Of a stretch of 64,000 nucleotides of DNA, positions 7,473 to 17,740 are shown one piece after another. Within the stretch, counting starts at the first letter, position 1. Every line of letters begins with the position of its first letter. Both the position numbers and the translations under genes were made by a program. Below the pieces are notes generated by a model. That model made no database searches. It was given only the letters and a program-made list of their open reading frames with translations, and was not told the origin of the DNA. Source of the stretch: Pantoea sp. Mb-10 (GTDB taxonomy: Bacteria; Pseudomonadota; Gammaproteobacteria; Enterobacterales; Enterobacteriaceae); assembly GCF_021272205.1 (NCBI RefSeq), contig NZ_JAJSDX010000011.1, positions 1 to 64,000 of the forward strand, in the 5' to 3' direction.

Positions 7473-8399
7473 ATGTTCATCAAAGTTCTTGGTTCCGCAG
7501 CAGGCGGAGGCTTCCCGCAGTGGAATTGCAACTGTGCGAATTGCAGCGGTTTACGCAACGGCACGCTGCAGGCGCAGCCGCGCACGCAATCCTCCATTAT
7601 TGTCAGCGATAACGGTGAAGATTGGGTGCTGTGCAACGCTTCGCCGGATATCGCCCAGCAAATTGCCCACACGCCAGAGTTGGTGAAGCAAGGCGTTCTG
7701 CGCGGCACGGCAATTGGTAGTATCATTTTGACCGACAGCCAGATCGACCATACCACCGGCCTGCTAAGCCTGCGTGAGGGCTGCCCGCATCAGGTATGGT
7801 GCACGCCAGAAGTCCACGGCGATCTCACCAGCGGCTTCCCCCTTTTTACCATGCTGCAGCACTGGAATGGCGGCCTGCAGCATCATACGTTAACGCCGCT
7901 TGAACCGTTCACGGTGGCGGTGTGTTCAACCTTGCAGTTCACCGCTATCCCGATCCTCAGTAACGCGCCGCCGTACTCGCCCTATCGCGATCGGCCGCTG
8001 CCTGGCCACAACGTGGCGCTGTTTATTGAAAATCTCGCCAACGGCCAGACGTTGCTGTACGCCCCGGGGCTCGGTGAACCCGATGCGGTCATCATGCCGT
8101 GGCTGCATAAAGCCGACTGCTTGCTGATTGACGGCACCGTGTGGCAGGACGACGAACTGCTGACCACCGGCGTGGGCAAAAATACCGGCAAAGCCATGGG
8201 CCATTTGGCGCTGGCGGAAGAGCAGGGGCTGATGGCGCTGCTGGCGTCATTACCGGCCAAACGCAAAATTTTGATCCACATTAACAACACCAATCCGATT
8301 CTCAACGAACAGTCGCCGCAGCGGCAGTATCTGACGCAGCAGGGCATTGAAGTGAGCTGGGACGGGATGACGATTCATTTACAGGAGCGCGCATCGTGA
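7473..8399 (+). CDS. pqqB: PqqB, metallo-beta-lactamase-fold PQQ biosynthesis enzyme
   Basis: 308 residues starting [20 protein letters not shown], the conserved PqqB start, including the CNCANC zinc-binding cluster. PqqB is reported to hydroxylate the cross-linked Glu-Tyr intermediate. Its MBL-like fold shows [19 protein letters not shown] in place of a classical HxHxDH motif, which is normal for PqqB. The ATG at 7473 was preferred to an upstream in-frame ATG at 7425 that lies inside the attenuator hairpin. It overlaps pqqC by 4 bases. Confidence 0.97.
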   Translation: MFIKVLGSAAGGGFPQWNCNCANCSGLRNGTLQAQPRTQSSIIVSDNGEDWVLCNASPDIAQQIAHTPELVKQGVLRGTAIGSIILTDSQIDHTTGLLSLREGCPHQVWCTPEVHGDLTSGFPLFTMLQHWNGGLQHHTLTPLEPFTVAVCSTLQFTAIPILSNAPPYSPYRDRPLPGHNVALFIENLANGQTLLYAPGLGEPDAVIMPWLHKADCLLIDGTVWQDDELLTTGVGKNTGKAMGHLALAEEQGLMALLASLPAKRKILIHINNTNPILNEQSPQRQYLTQQGIEVSWDGMTIHLQERAS

Positions 8400-9151
8400 T
8401 CATTACCGACGCACTGACGCCCGCTGAATTTGAGCAGGCACTGCGGGCCAAAGGGGCTTTCTACCATATTCATCATCCGTACCACATCGCCATGCACAAC
8501 GGCGACGCTACGCGTGAGCAGATTCAGGGCTGGGTAGCCAACCGCTTCTATTACCAGACCAATATTCCGCTGAAAGATGCCGCCATCATGGCAAACTGCC
8601 CGGATGCCGCCACGCGCCGCAAATGGGTGCAGCGCATCCTCGATCACGATGGCAGCAACGGCCAAGAGGGCGGCATTGAAGCCTGGCTTCAGCTCGGCGA
8701 GGCGGTGGGCCTGCCGCGCGACGTGCTGCTGTCGGAAAAACTGGTGCTGCCCGGCGTGCGCTTTGCCGTGGACGCTTACGTCAACTTTGCGCGCCGTGCG
8801 AACTGGCAGGAAGCCGCGTGCAGCTCGTTGACTGAGCTGTTCGCGCCGCAGATCCACCAGTCGCGCCTTGACAGCTGGCCGCAGCACTATCCGTGGATCA
8901 AAGAAGAGGGGTATTTCTACTTCCGCAATCGCCTCAGCCAGGCGAATCGCGACGTGGAACACGGCCTGGCGCTGGCGCTGGAGGTGTTTACCACCGCTGA
9001 GCAGCAAACGCGGATGCTGGAGATCCTGCAATTCAAACTCGACATACTCTGGACGATGCTGGATGCCATGACTATGGCCTATGCGCTGCAGCGTCCGCCG
9101 TATCATACCGTCACCGACCAGATCGCCTGGCATAGCACGAGATTGGTATAA
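8396..9151 (+). CDS. pqqC: PqqC, cofactorless PQQ synthase
   Basis: 251 residues starting with GTG (overlapping the pqqB stop as GTGA). An all-helical TENA/heme-oxygenase-like oxidase that performs the last ring closure and oxidation to PQQ. Recognisable segments are [43 protein letters not shown] near residue 80, and the C-terminal [20 protein letters not shown]. Length matches the family exactly. It belongs to the tightly packed pqqBCDEF unit. Confidence 0.98.
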   Translation: MIITDALTPAEFEQALRAKGAFYHIHHPYHIAMHNGDATREQIQGWVANRFYYQTNIPLKDAAIMANCPDAATRRKWVQRILDHDGSNGQEGGIEAWLQLGEAVGLPRDVLLSEKLVLPGVRFAVDAYVNFARRANWQEAACSSLTELFAPQIHQSRLDSWPQHYPWIKEEGYFYFRNRLSQANRDVEHGLALALEVFTTAEQQTRMLEILQFKLDILWTMLDAMTMAYALQRPPYHTVTDQIAWHSTRLV

Positions 9152-9152
9152 C

Positions 9153-9434
9153 ATGATGAAAGACAACCTGATTCCGGCATTTCGCCGTGGTTATCGTCTG
9201 CAATGGGAACCGGCGCAGGACAGCCATGTGGTGCTCTATCCAGAAGGCATGGCAAAACTCAACGAGACCGCGACGGCGATCCTTGAATTAGTCACCGGCA
9301 AGCAGGATGTCGCCGCGATCATTGCCACGCTTAACGCCCGTTTTCCCGAGGCGGGTGGGGTGGATGACGATGTAAAAGCCTTCTTGCAATCCGCCATCGA
9401 ACAGAAATGGATCCAGTGCCGTGAACCCGAATAA
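9153..9434 (+). CDS. pqqD: PqqD, PqqA chaperone
   Basis: 93 residues ([20 protein letters not shown]). It binds PqqA and presents it to the radical-SAM enzyme PqqE. The conserved [20 protein letters not shown] and the helical C-terminus [16 protein letters not shown] are present. It starts one base after the pqqC stop; a second ATG at 9156 is equally possible. It overlaps pqqE by 14 bases, fitting the direct PqqD-PqqE interaction. Confidence 0.97.
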   Translation: MMKDNLIPAFRRGYRLQWEPAQDSHVVLYPEGMAKLNETATAILELVTGKQDVAAIIATLNARFPEAGGVDDDVKAFLQSAIEQKWIQCREPE

Positions 9435-10560
9435 CCCTGCTACACCGCCGCTGTGGCTGCTGGCCGAGCTGACGTATCGCTGTCCATTACAGTGTCCTTA
9501 CTGCTCCAATCCGCTGGATTTTGCGCAGCAGGAGCAGGAGCTCACCACCGCGCAGTGGATTGAGGTGTTTCGTCAGGCGCGCGCCATGGGCAGTGTGCAG
9601 CTCGGCTTCTCCGGCGGTGAACCGCTGACGCGCAAAGATCTGCCCGAACTGATTCAGGCCGCGCGCGATCTGGGTTTTTATACCAATCTGATCACCTCTG
9701 GCATTGGCCTGACCGCCAAAAAACTCGACGCCTTTGCCGACGCCGGACTGGATCATATTCAGATCAGTTTTCAGGCCAGCGACGAAACGCTGAATGCCGC
9801 GCTGGCCGGCTCAAAAAAAGCCTTCCAGCAAAAGCTGGAGATGGCGAAAGCGGTCAAGGCGCACGGCTATCCGATGGTGCTGAATTTTGTGCTGCACCGG
9901 CACAATATCGATCAGATCGGCAACATCATCGACCTGTGCATCGAGCTGGAGGCCGATGACGTGGAGCTGGCTACCTGCCAGTTTTACGGCTGGGCGCACC
10001 TGAACCGTCAGGGACTGCTGCCGACGCGCGAGCAGATCGCACGCGCGGAAGCGGTGGTGGCAGAGTACCGTGCGCGCATGAGCGAGAGCGGCAATCTCAC
10101 GAATCTGTTGTTTGTGACGCCCGATTATTATGAGGAGCGGCCTAAGCCCTGCATGGGCGGTTGGGGATCGATCTTCCTCAGCGTCACGCCGGAAGGCACC
10201 GCGCTGCCTTGTCACAGCGCGCGCCAGCTGCCGATTGAATTTCCGTCGGTGCTCACCCAGAGCCTGCAGGATATTTGGTACAACTCGTTTGGCTTCAACC
10301 GCTACCGCGGCTTTGATTGGATGCCGGAACCGTGCCGCTCCTGCGACGAAAAAGAGAAAGATTTCGGCGGATGTCGCTGCCAGGCGTACATGCTCACCGG
10401 TAACGCGGATAACACCGATCCGGTTTGCAGCAAGTCTCCGCATCACGGCAAAATTCTTGAGGCGCGGCGGGAAGCGAGCTGCAGCGACATTAAAATCGCA
10501 CAGCTGCAGTTCCGCAACCGCAGCAACTCCGATCTGATTTTCAAACAGCGGATCCGCTGA
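9421..10560 (+). CDS. pqqE: PqqE, radical-SAM PqqA glutamyl-tyrosine cross-linking enzyme
   Basis: 379 residues from a GTG start. The radical-SAM cluster CPLQCPYC (Cys21, 25, 28) is at the N-terminus, FSGGEP follows, and the C-terminal SPASM domain carries the cysteines for auxiliary clusters ([42 protein letters not shown]). It makes the carbon-carbon bond between Glu15 and Tyr19 of PqqA. A C-terminal tail of about 20 residues after the last cysteine motif is basic. It overlaps pqqF at ATGA. Confidence 0.98.
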   Translation: MNPNNPATPPLWLLAELTYRCPLQCPYCSNPLDFAQQEQELTTAQWIEVFRQARAMGSVQLGFSGGEPLTRKDLPELIQAARDLGFYTNLITSGIGLTAKKLDAFADAGLDHIQISFQASDETLNAALAGSKKAFQQKLEMAKAVKAHGYPMVLNFVLHRHNIDQIGNIIDLCIELEADDVELATCQFYGWAHLNRQGLLPTREQIARAEAVVAEYRARMSESGNLTNLLFVTPDYYEERPKPCMGGWGSIFLSVTPEGTALPCHSARQLPIEFPSVLTQSLQDIWYNSFGFNRYRGFDWMPEPCRSCDEKEKDFGGCRCQAYMLTGNADNTDPVCSKSPHHGKILEARREASCSDIKIAQLQFRNRSNSDLIFKQRIR

Positions 10561-12866
10561 TGGGCGTGCGTCAGCTTGTGCTGGCCAACGGCCTGCGCTG
10601 CCACCTACACCACCAGCCCGAGGCGCGAGAGGCGGCCGCGCTGGTTAGCGTGCAGGTGGGAAGCCTGAATGAGCCCGAGGGCTGGCCGGGACTGGCGCAC
10701 CTGCTGGAGCACACGCTGTTTGGCGACTGCCAGCACTTTAACGATGCGCAGCGGCTGATGCCGTGGGTTCAGCAGCAGGGCGGCGAGGTCAACGCCACCA
10801 CGCAGCTAAGCCAGAGCGCATTTTTCTTTCAGGTGCCTGCACCCAAGCTGGCAGCAGGCGCAGCTCGCCTTAGCGCCATGCTGACGACTCCGCAGTTTAG
10901 CGCGGCGTCCGTGGCACAAGAGTGTGCGGTGATCGACGCCGAATACCGGTTATTGGCGCACCACGGCGAAACGCTGTGCGAAGCGGCGCTGCTGGCGGCG
11001 GCAGGGGAACCTTACACGCGCTTTCGCATTGGCAGTCGCGCGGCTTTCGGTGACAACGTCACCGAGGTGCAGCACGCGCTGCGAGATTTCCACCGCCGTT
11101 TTTACCACGCGGGCGCCATGCAGCTTTGGCTGCAAGGTCCGCAGTCGCTGGCGGAGTTGGCTGACGTTGCGCAGCAGTTCGCTTCGCTGCCGTCTGGTGG
11201 CGACGCGCCATCGCCGCTGCCGTTACCGCAGGTCAGTGACACCCTGTTGCAACTGGCAGGCGATGAGCACTTTTGGCTGACGCTTCTCTTAGACGCCCCT
11301 GCGCCAGTTTTACGTGACGCTGTCACTTTGGTGGGGGCTTTTTGGCAGGATGACGCGCCAGGTAGTCTACTGGCGCAGCTGCGTCAGGCGGGCCTGTGCG
11401 ATTCACTCCACATGCAGTGGCTGCAGCTTGCCTCCGACCATTGCTGGCTGGCGCTGCGTTTCAGTGCGCCGCGCATTACGCCCGCGATGGCGCAGCAGAT
11501 CGAGTCGATGTTCTGGCAGCATCAGACGGCGCTGTGTGCCACGTCGAGGTGCCAGCGGCAGCACTATCAGCGTCGGGTGCAGCAGGACTTCAACGCCCAG
11601 TCGCCGCTGGCCCAGCTGCGCGCGCGCGCATTCGGATTCGCGCCCGGGCCGACGCTGCCGGATAGCGAGCCGCTGTTGGCCGCGCTACCTCAGGCACCGC
11701 GCCGTCGTTTGCTCACCCAGCGGGACGTGACGCAAGGCGTGGAGGTTCACTCGCAGGGCCTCACTTTGCAGCTGGCCGCGTGGCCGCCTGGTGCTGCGCC
11801 CGCAGCAACGCCCGCAGTTTTTACCTTTTACCCGACAGCATCGGCACCCGAGCCGCTTACGCTGCCGCCGCATCCTCAGCCGCTTTTGCTGGTGCCGATG
11901 TATCAACCCGGCCGCCTGTTACTGCTGCGGCCCGCGTTTTATCAGCCGCTGAGCGAACCCGCGGCCCGCGCACGCCAGCGCATGCTGCGCGGCGCGCTGG
12001 CGCTGCTGCGCCATGCGGGAGGCGCGGGCAGTTGGCAGTTTACGCAGGGGGCGTGGCAGCTGCGCCTGGATTTGCCGCCCGCGCCCGATCTGCACAGCGT
12101 GCAGGCGGTGCTGGCGGCATTAAATGCGGATGAAGCGTGCAGCGTGCCTGCGCCCGAGGGCAACCTCGCCATCCGTCAGCTCTTGGCGGCCATGCCGACG
12201 GCGCTGATCGCGCCCGTTGTGGAACCCGCCTGGATCGCGGCGTGGTGCGGCGAGGAGGGCGCAGAGGCACAGACGCTGGCGCATCTGCTCAGCCAGCTGC
12301 GCGCGCCGCTCACCGATCGTGCCCCTATGCTCGTCGTGCAGCGCGGCCTGACGCGCATCGCCTGCGGCACAGCCGATCACGCGCTGCTGATTTTCATGCC
12401 GCTGCTGAATGCCGATGACCAGCGTCTCGCCGCGCTTCAGGCGCTGGCATTGATGCTGGGCCCGCGCTTTTTCCAGCGGCTGCGGGTGGACGAGCCGGTT
12501 GGCTACGTGGTGTCGGCGCGCTACCAGCGCGTTGCCGATATCGACGGCATCCTGCTGGCGCTGCAGTCGCCCGCGACACCGTGGCCGCAGTTGCTTAAAC
12601 ATTGCCGTGCTTTTCTGCGTGAAATGTCACAGGCGCTTAATGACGCCCCGCCCGCGATGCTGGCCGCCTGGCAGGCCACGCTGCGTGAGCAATGTGTGCC
12701 AAAAGATAACGCGGATGCGGCGCTGCAGGCGCTGCGTCAGCAGCAGGGCCTGGCAAACCTGACGCCTTACGCCATCGATGCGCTTACTGTGCCGCTGATT
12801 CAGGATGTGCACGAGACGCTGCGGCGCGGGCGCCGCCGCTGGCGCGTGCTGGTCGCGGGGCAGTAG
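10560..12866 (+). CDS. pqqF: PqqF, M16 zinc protease of the PQQ pathway
   Basis: 768 residues. The inverted zinc motif HLLEH (in GLAHLLEHTLFGD, about residue 50) and the distal glutamate region (AQECAVIDAEYRLL) place it in the insulinase/pitrilysin family. PqqF is believed to release the cross-linked Glu-Tyr from processed PqqA. The remaining three quarters are rich in Ala, Leu and Gln, as in other PqqF proteins, with a degenerate second M16 half (VDEPVGYVVSARYQRVADID). It is the last gene of the operon and starts at the ATGA overlap with pqqE. Confidence 0.96.
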   Translation: MGVRQLVLANGLRCHLHHQPEAREAAALVSVQVGSLNEPEGWPGLAHLLEHTLFGDCQHFNDAQRLMPWVQQQGGEVNATTQLSQSAFFFQVPAPKLAAGAARLSAMLTTPQFSAASVAQECAVIDAEYRLLAHHGETLCEAALLAAAGEPYTRFRIGSRAAFGDNVTEVQHALRDFHRRFYHAGAMQLWLQGPQSLAELADVAQQFASLPSGGDAPSPLPLPQVSDTLLQLAGDEHFWLTLLLDAPAPVLRDAVTLVGAFWQDDAPGSLLAQLRQAGLCDSLHMQWLQLASDHCWLALRFSAPRITPAMAQQIESMFWQHQTALCATSRCQRQHYQRRVQQDFNAQSPLAQLRARAFGFAPGPTLPDSEPLLAALPQAPRRRLLTQRDVTQGVEVHSQGLTLQLAAWPPGAAPAATPAVFTFYPTASAPEPLTLPPHPQPLLLVPMYQPGRLLLLRPAFYQPLSEPAARARQRMLRGALALLRHAGGAGSWQFTQGAWQLRLDLPPAPDLHSVQAVLAALNADEACSVPAPEGNLAIRQLLAAMPTALIAPVVEPAWIAAWCGEEGAEAQTLAHLLSQLRAPLTDRAPMLVVQRGLTRIACGTADHALLIFMPLLNADDQRLAALQALALMLGPRFFQRLRVDEPVGYVVSARYQRVADIDGILLALQSPATPWPQLLKHCRAFLREMSQALNDAPPAMLAAWQATLREQCVPKDNADAALQALRQQQGLANLTPYAIDALTVPLIQDVHETLRRGRRRWRVLVAGQ

Positions 12867-13250
12867 TGGGAAGTTTACGGCAGTAATGACGTTATACGCT
12901 TACGCCCCGCTCGCAGCCCATGGTACGGCACAGGAGTTTGCAGGTGCAGCGCGATAAGATCGGCCTTTGCGCAGGAATAGCTTTCTCCGTGTGCAGAACA
13001 ACCTCTTGAATGCACCCAATGTATGCGCGATGAATCCATCATTCGATTACGACGCGCATGCGGCGCGCGGGTTAACGTTCTCGTGCTGCGTTTCAGTAAT
13101 AAGCACGAAGCCCCGGCAAAAAATACGCTGGCCGAACGCCGTGTTTCTGGATAAGGTCAGGGTGTGCGACCGAGTATTAAGGCGCGTCGCGACATGTAAG
13201 GGCAGAAATGTATCCACAGGCCAGGCTCGTTTTATAAGGAAATAAAGTTC
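12867..13250. other. Intergenic region after pqqF
   Basis: 384 bases without a convincing gene. One 92-codon plus-strand frame (12967-13245) has no family features and odd composition; it is probably chance. No clear terminator hairpin was seen after pqqF. Confidence 0.4.
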
Positions 13251-13571
13251 ATGAAACTGTTAAAACCCGTGATGCCACTGCTGTTATTAGGGCTCATCTC
13301 CACAGCGTCATTAGCGAATGAGGCCCACGTTTGTCGTTCAGCCGCGTTGCCACAGTCTAATAAAGATGCGGAACTGTCTGACACCACATCCTTTACCTGT
13401 GGACGCGGACTAACGGGCACGGTTTCCTCACTGTCACAGGCCGGATGGCAAATCACGCATGTGATTGAGCAGGCGGATACCACCGCGTTATCAGCGATAA
13501 AACCCGGCCAAATCCCGCCAAACCCCGAAGAGTTAGCAAAAACCTATTGGGTGCTGGTCATTCAGAAGTGA
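13251..13571 (+). CDS. Small secreted protein of unknown function
   Basis: 106 residues. A clear Sec signal peptide (MKLLKPVMPLLLLGLISTA then SLA-NEA cleavage, about residue 22) leaves an 84-residue mature protein with two cysteines (VCRSAALPQ, SFTCGRGLTG) that could form a disulphide. The region VSSLSQAGWQITHVIEQADT resembles small periplasmic stress proteins, but I cannot name the family. A good ribosome-binding site (TAAGGAAA) precedes the ATG. Confidence 0.75.
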   Translation: MKLLKPVMPLLLLGLISTASLANEAHVCRSAALPQSNKDAELSDTTSFTCGRGLTGTVSSLSQAGWQITHVIEQADTTALSAIKPGQIPPNPEELAKTYWVLVIQK

Positions 13572-13988
13572 CGGGTATAAACGTTGCTGGGGCCTTCATC
13601 GGATAGTTGTCGCAGCGCACTGGGCGAATCAGCATGCGCCAGCTTGGACAGTTCAACATGCACGCTGCAATGCTGAATAAAGGGGCAATCCTGAACGCTG
13701 CGTATTCTCGCTTTTTGGCTGACCAGATTACGCGTCTTGAACAACGTCGGTGAGTGAATTCTCTGCTTTGTGCTGGGCGCGGACATTTTCAACATCGGCA
13801 GCTACGCATCCGTGGAGAACAATTTTCACTGCACCGTCACGCGGAAATATCGGAATTAAACGTGCTTCAAGGTTTACTCAGCGTAAACGCAGGAAAAGGC
13901 CATTCCGCTACAGAATCGCGCTGAGTAGCGTACGGCGGTGCCGTTGACACCTGTTATAAAAAATAGACTTTTTACCTGGATTATTGAT
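13572..13988 (+). other. Decayed region with coding-like remnants
   Basis: No full gene. A 39-residue frame at 13634-13753 (starting MRQLGQFNMHAAMLNKGAIL) and a nearby segment reading GADIFNIGSYASVENNFHCT look like tails of real proteins rather than random sequence. They lie in different frames and lack starts or upstream parts. I could not identify the parent genes. Confidence 0.3.
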
Positions 13989-14555
13989 ATGAGAATACTC
14001 TTTTTATTGCTTTGCCTCTTCCCTACACTCGCGCTCGCTGAAAGCGATGAGGCTGCTGTTATGAATATCTGCGGTAAACACCCGCAGAGGGAGGACGTAA
14101 TGAAAGCGTTGACCATCCAGCCTCTGGACCTGACGATTAAAATCCCTGAGAACTTCACCAAAATGCCAGATGTGTTAGCGGACATTAAATATCCATCGTT
14201 AAAAAATAAACCTAAATATATTTATGCTAACGATGATGGTGCCGTCTCTTTGGGGTTAACTGAAAAAGCCTCGTCGGGTCTTGTTGATATTGACAGTGTA
14301 AAAGAGGGAATGTTGGATCTTGTAAAAGCGCTAAAGCCCAAGGCGTTACCCGTGACTGTCGATGGGAACAAAGCTTGGCTGATTGTTTTTAAGTCAAACG
14401 CCAAAGATGGCAGTAGCATATTAAATATCCAATTATTCACACTGACAGAGACAAAGTTCGTAGTAGGGACATTCAACATGACGGATAAATATATCAATCA
14501 ATATTGCGATGTAGGCGTCTTATCTTTGATGTCTTTGCAAGCGGCATCGCGGTAA
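13989..14555 (+). CDS. Exported hypothetical protein
   Basis: 188 residues from the ATG at 13989, which begins a signal peptide MRILFLLLCLFPTLALA with cleavage before ESDEAA. The mature protein has two cysteines (NICGKHP near the N-terminus, QYCDVGV near the C-terminus) and a mixed alpha/beta look (TIKIPENFTKMPDVL, LTETKFVVGTFNMTD). An in-frame start at 13938 would mask the signal peptide. Composition is more AT-rich than the flanks. Family unknown; likely periplasmic. Confidence 0.7.
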   Translation: MRILFLLLCLFPTLALAESDEAAVMNICGKHPQREDVMKALTIQPLDLTIKIPENFTKMPDVLADIKYPSLKNKPKYIYANDDGAVSLGLTEKASSGLVDIDSVKEGMLDLVKALKPKALPVTVDGNKAWLIVFKSNAKDGSSILNIQLFTLTETKFVVGTFNMTDKYINQYCDVGVLSLMSLQAASR

Positions 14556-14702
14556 TTTCAGGCAAAAATGACCTCATGTTTTAGCATTGAGATTCCGTGT
14601 AGCAGGCCACGCGGCAGGAAAACTCCGCGCAGCGTTTTGCATTCAATCGCACGCGCTGCGCTGCGTATTCAATTACCTCGTGGCGCTCAACGGCCTTGCT
14701 GC

Positions 14703-15326
14703 TCACGCCGCATCTATCACGCGATAACCGTCCCACACCTGCATGATTTCCGCGATCGCGTTGTGGAGTTCCTCAATGCTGACTCCGTCACGCGCCTGAA
14801 TGGAAATACCGAAGAGAAAACCGCAAAACAAGGCGGCGAGGGCAGTGATGTTTGCGTCGTCACGCAGCTCGCCTGCCGCGATACCACGTTGGATCGTTGC
14901 GATGACCCCCGCACGCGTTCGCTCGCGCGAGCGCATCAGCGGCTCTGCCACGGCTTTATGCTCGGAGGAGGTCGCGCTCATCACGCCCAGCGACACCATG
15001 CAGCCTGCCGGATGGCCGGGCTCGCACTGCATTTTGGCGGACTGGCGTAACGTGGTTTCCAGGGCTTCGCGTGGAGAGAGAGCGCTGTCCCACAAGAAGC
15101 GCGTTACCTGGCCATAGGTTGCCAAATAGCGCTGTATACACTCGCGATACAGCGCCTCTTTTGAGCCAAACGCGGCATAAAAACTGGGTGACGAAATACC
15201 GTTGCCCATGGCTGCTTTCAGTTGGGCAAGCGACGTAGACTCGTAGCCATGCTGCCAAAAAAGCAGCATCGCTTGCTCAACGGCATTGTCCCGATTAAAC
15301 GTTCTGGGGCGTCCCATCGTTGCCAT
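14703..15326 (-). CDS. TetR-family repressor
   Basis: 207 residues. N-terminal DNA-binding domain MGRPRTFNRDNAVEQAMLLF, followed by TSLAQLKAAMG and SPSFYAAFGSKEALYRECI, typical of TetR. The C-terminal ligand domain contains KMQCEPGHPAGCMVSLG, the form seen in the subgroup that regulates MFS and oxidoreductase genes. It is divergent from an MFS/hydrolase pair, the usual arrangement for local control. The start ATG at 15326 (MATMGRP) has GGAGATGA upstream; the ATG at 15317 is also possible. Confidence 0.9.
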   Translation of the reverse strand: MATMGRPRTFNRDNAVEQAMLLFWQHGYESTSLAQLKAAMGNGISSPSFYAAFGSKEALYRECIQRYLATYGQVTRFLWDSALSPREALETTLRQSAKMQCEPGHPAGCMVSLGVMSATSSEHKAVAEPLMRSRERTRAGVIATIQRGIAAGELRDDANITALAALFCGFLFGISIQARDGVSIEELHNAIAEIMQVWDGYRVIDAA

Positions 15327-15356
15327 CTGTCATCTCCACGCATCCCATTGTGACTA

Positions 15357-15498
15357 ATATACTAAACGATACACATGTAGTTGACAAACCCTGCGTGTCT
15401 CACTAGTTTACCAATCAATACATAAGTGGGGCGACTCAAGCGCCTCGGGTGATGCGATGCCCAAACAGCCTACGCTTATATATATACCGGTCGATACA
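15357..15498. promoter_or_regulatory. tetR/MFS divergent promoter with repeated candidate operators
   Basis: The motif ATATAC-N4-CGATACA occurs at 15357-15373 and again at 15482-15498, and a related TTACCAATCAATACATAAG lies near 15407-15425. A promoter-like TTGACA (15381-15386) and TAGTTT (15404-15409), spaced 17 bases, lies between the copies and points towards the MFS gene. The repeats are the best candidates for TetR binding sites. Confidence 0.55.
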
Positions 15499-15515
15499 TA
15501 ATTGTGAGGGAACCT

Positions 15516-16733
15516 ATGGAGAATAAAAGAGCCGTGAGCAGAAGCGAGGCACGTGTGGAGCAACCAGACGTACTGCCTGTATCAGCCCTGCTGGCGCTGG
15601 CAATGACGGGCTTCATTTGCATTATTACGGAAACGTTGCCTGCGGGGCTGCTGCCCCCAATGGCAGAAGGGCTGGGGGTTTCACTTTCGCTTGCCGGACA
15701 AACGGTGACGGCCTACGCGCTGGGTTCGCTGATCGCCGCGATTCCGCTGACGCTGGCCACGCAAAGCTGGCGGCGCAGAACGGTATTGCTGCTCGCCATT
15801 GTGGGTTTTCTGATCTTCAACTCGGTAACGGCGTGGTCGAGTCACTACGGGTTAACCCTCATCGCGCGTTTCTGCGCCGGCGTCGCGGCTGGCCTTTCCT
15901 GGAGCCTGCTGGCTGGCTATGCGCGTCGAATGGTGGCGGTTTCACAACAGGGCAAAGCCATGGCAATTGCGATGGTTGGCACCCCGATTGCGCTGTCGCT
16001 TGGGCTACCCCTTGGCACGTGGTTAGGCGGATGGCTTGGCTGGCGCGTGGTGTTCGTCTCAATTTCTGCGCTGACGGTAGTGTTGATCGGGTGGGTGCTG
16101 GCCTACGTCCCGGATTATCCTGGCCAGCCGCGCCAAAAAAGCGGGGGGATTGCGCAGGTGTTCACCACACCCGGCGTGCGGCCCGTTCTGGGTGTGGTCA
16201 TGGGCTGGATGCTGGCGCACAACATCCTTTACACCTATATCGCGCCGTTTCTCACCTTATCAGGGCTGGAGGGGCGGACGGATACCGTCTTGCTGGTGTT
16301 TGGGCTTGCAGCCCTTGCGGCCATTGCCGTGACGGGGCGGCTCGTCGACCACGCTCTGCGCCTTAGCGTGTTAATCAGCTTGGTGGGTTTCATGCTGGTG
16401 TCTCTCGCTTTCCTCTTTTACGCACACACGCCCGCCGTGGTGTACGCAGGCGTGGTGATCTGGGGGCTGACGTTTGGCGGTGCGGCAACGCTACTGCAAA
16501 CCGCATTGGCCGATGCTGCAGGTGCCGGCGCTGATATCGCGCTTTCCATGAACGTGGTGGCCTGGAACGGCGCCATCGCCGCTGGCGGTGTGACGGGGGG
16601 AATTCTGCTTGAGCACGCAGGCGCCGGGGCATTTCCGCCCGTGCTGATCGTGCTTCTGCTCGTGGCGTTTTACATCGCCTGGCAGGCAAAACATCACGGC
16701 TTTAAAACCGGCGCGCGCGCCAACCACAGATAA
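15516..16733 (+). CDS. MFS efflux transporter (DHA1-type)
   Basis: 405 residues with about 12 membrane helices. N-terminal helix 1 is LLALAMTGFICIITETLPAG, a sequence style seen in AraJ/YdhP-type DHA1 drug or sugar exporters, with the conserved loop between helices 2 and 3 (SWRRRTVLL) and the antiporter-like ALSLGLPLGTWLGGWLGWR in helix 5. The ATG at 15516 follows GTGAGGGA; a GTG at 15504 is in frame but would bury that site. It is co-transcribed with the hydrolase 15 bases downstream and divergent from tetR. Confidence 0.9.
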   Translation: MENKRAVSRSEARVEQPDVLPVSALLALAMTGFICIITETLPAGLLPPMAEGLGVSLSLAGQTVTAYALGSLIAAIPLTLATQSWRRRTVLLLAIVGFLIFNSVTAWSSHYGLTLIARFCAGVAAGLSWSLLAGYARRMVAVSQQGKAMAIAMVGTPIALSLGLPLGTWLGGWLGWRVVFVSISALTVVLIGWVLAYVPDYPGQPRQKSGGIAQVFTTPGVRPVLGVVMGWMLAHNILYTYIAPFLTLSGLEGRTDTVLLVFGLAALAAIAVTGRLVDHALRLSVLISLVGFMLVSLAFLFYAHTPAVVYAGVVIWGLTFGGAATLLQTALADAAGAGADIALSMNVVAWNGAIAAGGVTGGILLEHAGAGAFPPVLIVLLLVAFYIAWQAKHHGFKTGARANHR

Positions 16734-16748
16734 CGCACAGGAAAAAAT

Positions 16749-17699
16749 ATGTTTAATCGACTCGTTACCCCGTTCAAGCTTCTCATTCTGCTACTCGCCA
16801 GTGCCACGGCCGTTGACGCCGAGGCGTTCCCTCTGCCTCAGGGGTTCACCAGCGAATACCGCGATATTGACGGCGTGCGCATGCATTACGTGAAAGGCGG
16901 CAAAGGTCCGCTGGTGTATCTGGTGCACGGATTTGGGCAGACCTGGTATGAATGGCATCAGTTGCTGCCTGAGCTCGCGAAAAACCACACCGTTGTGGCT
17001 CCGGATCTACCCGGCTTGGGTGAGTCTGGCGTGCCGCGATCCTATCGCGCAACAGAAGTCGCGCCGATCCTGTATAAATTGGCTGTGACATTCAGCGGGG
17101 GAAAACCGTTTGATGTGGTCTCCCACGATATCGGCAACTGGAATACCTATCCGATGCTGGTGAAGCATCAAGATCAGTTGCGTCGCGTGGTGCTGATGGA
17201 AGCGCCTATTCCCGATGACAGCATTTATACCTTTCCGGCCTTCACCCCGCAGGGAGAATCACTGGTGTGGCACTTCAGCTTTTTTGCCGCGCAGAACCAA
17301 CTGGCTGAAACGCTGATTAAAGGAAGAGAGTCGGCCTTTTTCACCCATTTCATCAAAGAACACGCCACTAATAAGGCCGTTTTCACCGATGAGTTACTGG
17401 GCATGTACGCACGATCCTATGCTAAGCCCCACAGCCTGCATGCCGCATTTGAATATTATCGCGTGCTGAATCAGGGCGTAGAGGACAATAAACGCCTGTC
17501 GCAATCCCCCATCGACGTGCCGGTTCTGGCCATTGGCGGCGGCGGCCATGGCGGCATGGGGGAGTATCAGGCACAACAAATTCGTCACTTTGCTTCTAAT
17601 GTGACAGGCAAAGTGTTACCTGGCTGTGGCCACTGGCTCCCTGAGGAGTGTTCTGCGGCGCTTAACGCGGCGGTGCTTGATTTTCTCAACGCCCCCTAA
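16749..17699 (+). CDS. Secreted alpha/beta hydrolase with Asp nucleophile
   Basis: 316 residues. Signal peptide ([17 protein letters not shown]) followed by an alpha/beta-hydrolase fold: oxyanion-region [10 protein letters not shown] at about 58, nucleophile elbow VVSHDIGNW at about 125 with Asp in place of Ser, and C-terminal catalytic His in GCGHWLPEE. An Asp nucleophile is typical of epoxide hydrolases and haloalkane or fluoroacetate dehalogenases. Export to the periplasm would let it act outside the cytoplasm on a toxic compound that induces the neighbouring repressor; this is inferred from the operon, not shown. Confidence 0.85.
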   Translation: MFNRLVTPFKLLILLLASATAVDAEAFPLPQGFTSEYRDIDGVRMHYVKGGKGPLVYLVHGFGQTWYEWHQLLPELAKNHTVVAPDLPGLGESGVPRSYRATEVAPILYKLAVTFSGGKPFDVVSHDIGNWNTYPMLVKHQDQLRRVVLMEAPIPDDSIYTFPAFTPQGESLVWHFSFFAAQNQLAETLIKGRESAFFTHFIKEHATNKAVFTDELLGMYARSYAKPHSLHAAFEYYRVLNQGVEDNKRLSQSPIDVPVLAIGGGGHGGMGEYQAQQIRHFASNVTGKVLPGCGHWLPEECSAALNAAVLDFLNAP

Positions 17700-17740
17700 A
17701 TCTACGCCTGACCGCTGAGCGTGCGCATCTGCGCGTCGCG

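Noticed and set aside
12967..13245. 92-codon plus-strand frame after pqqF
   Set aside because: No ribosome-binding site, family features or plausible composition.
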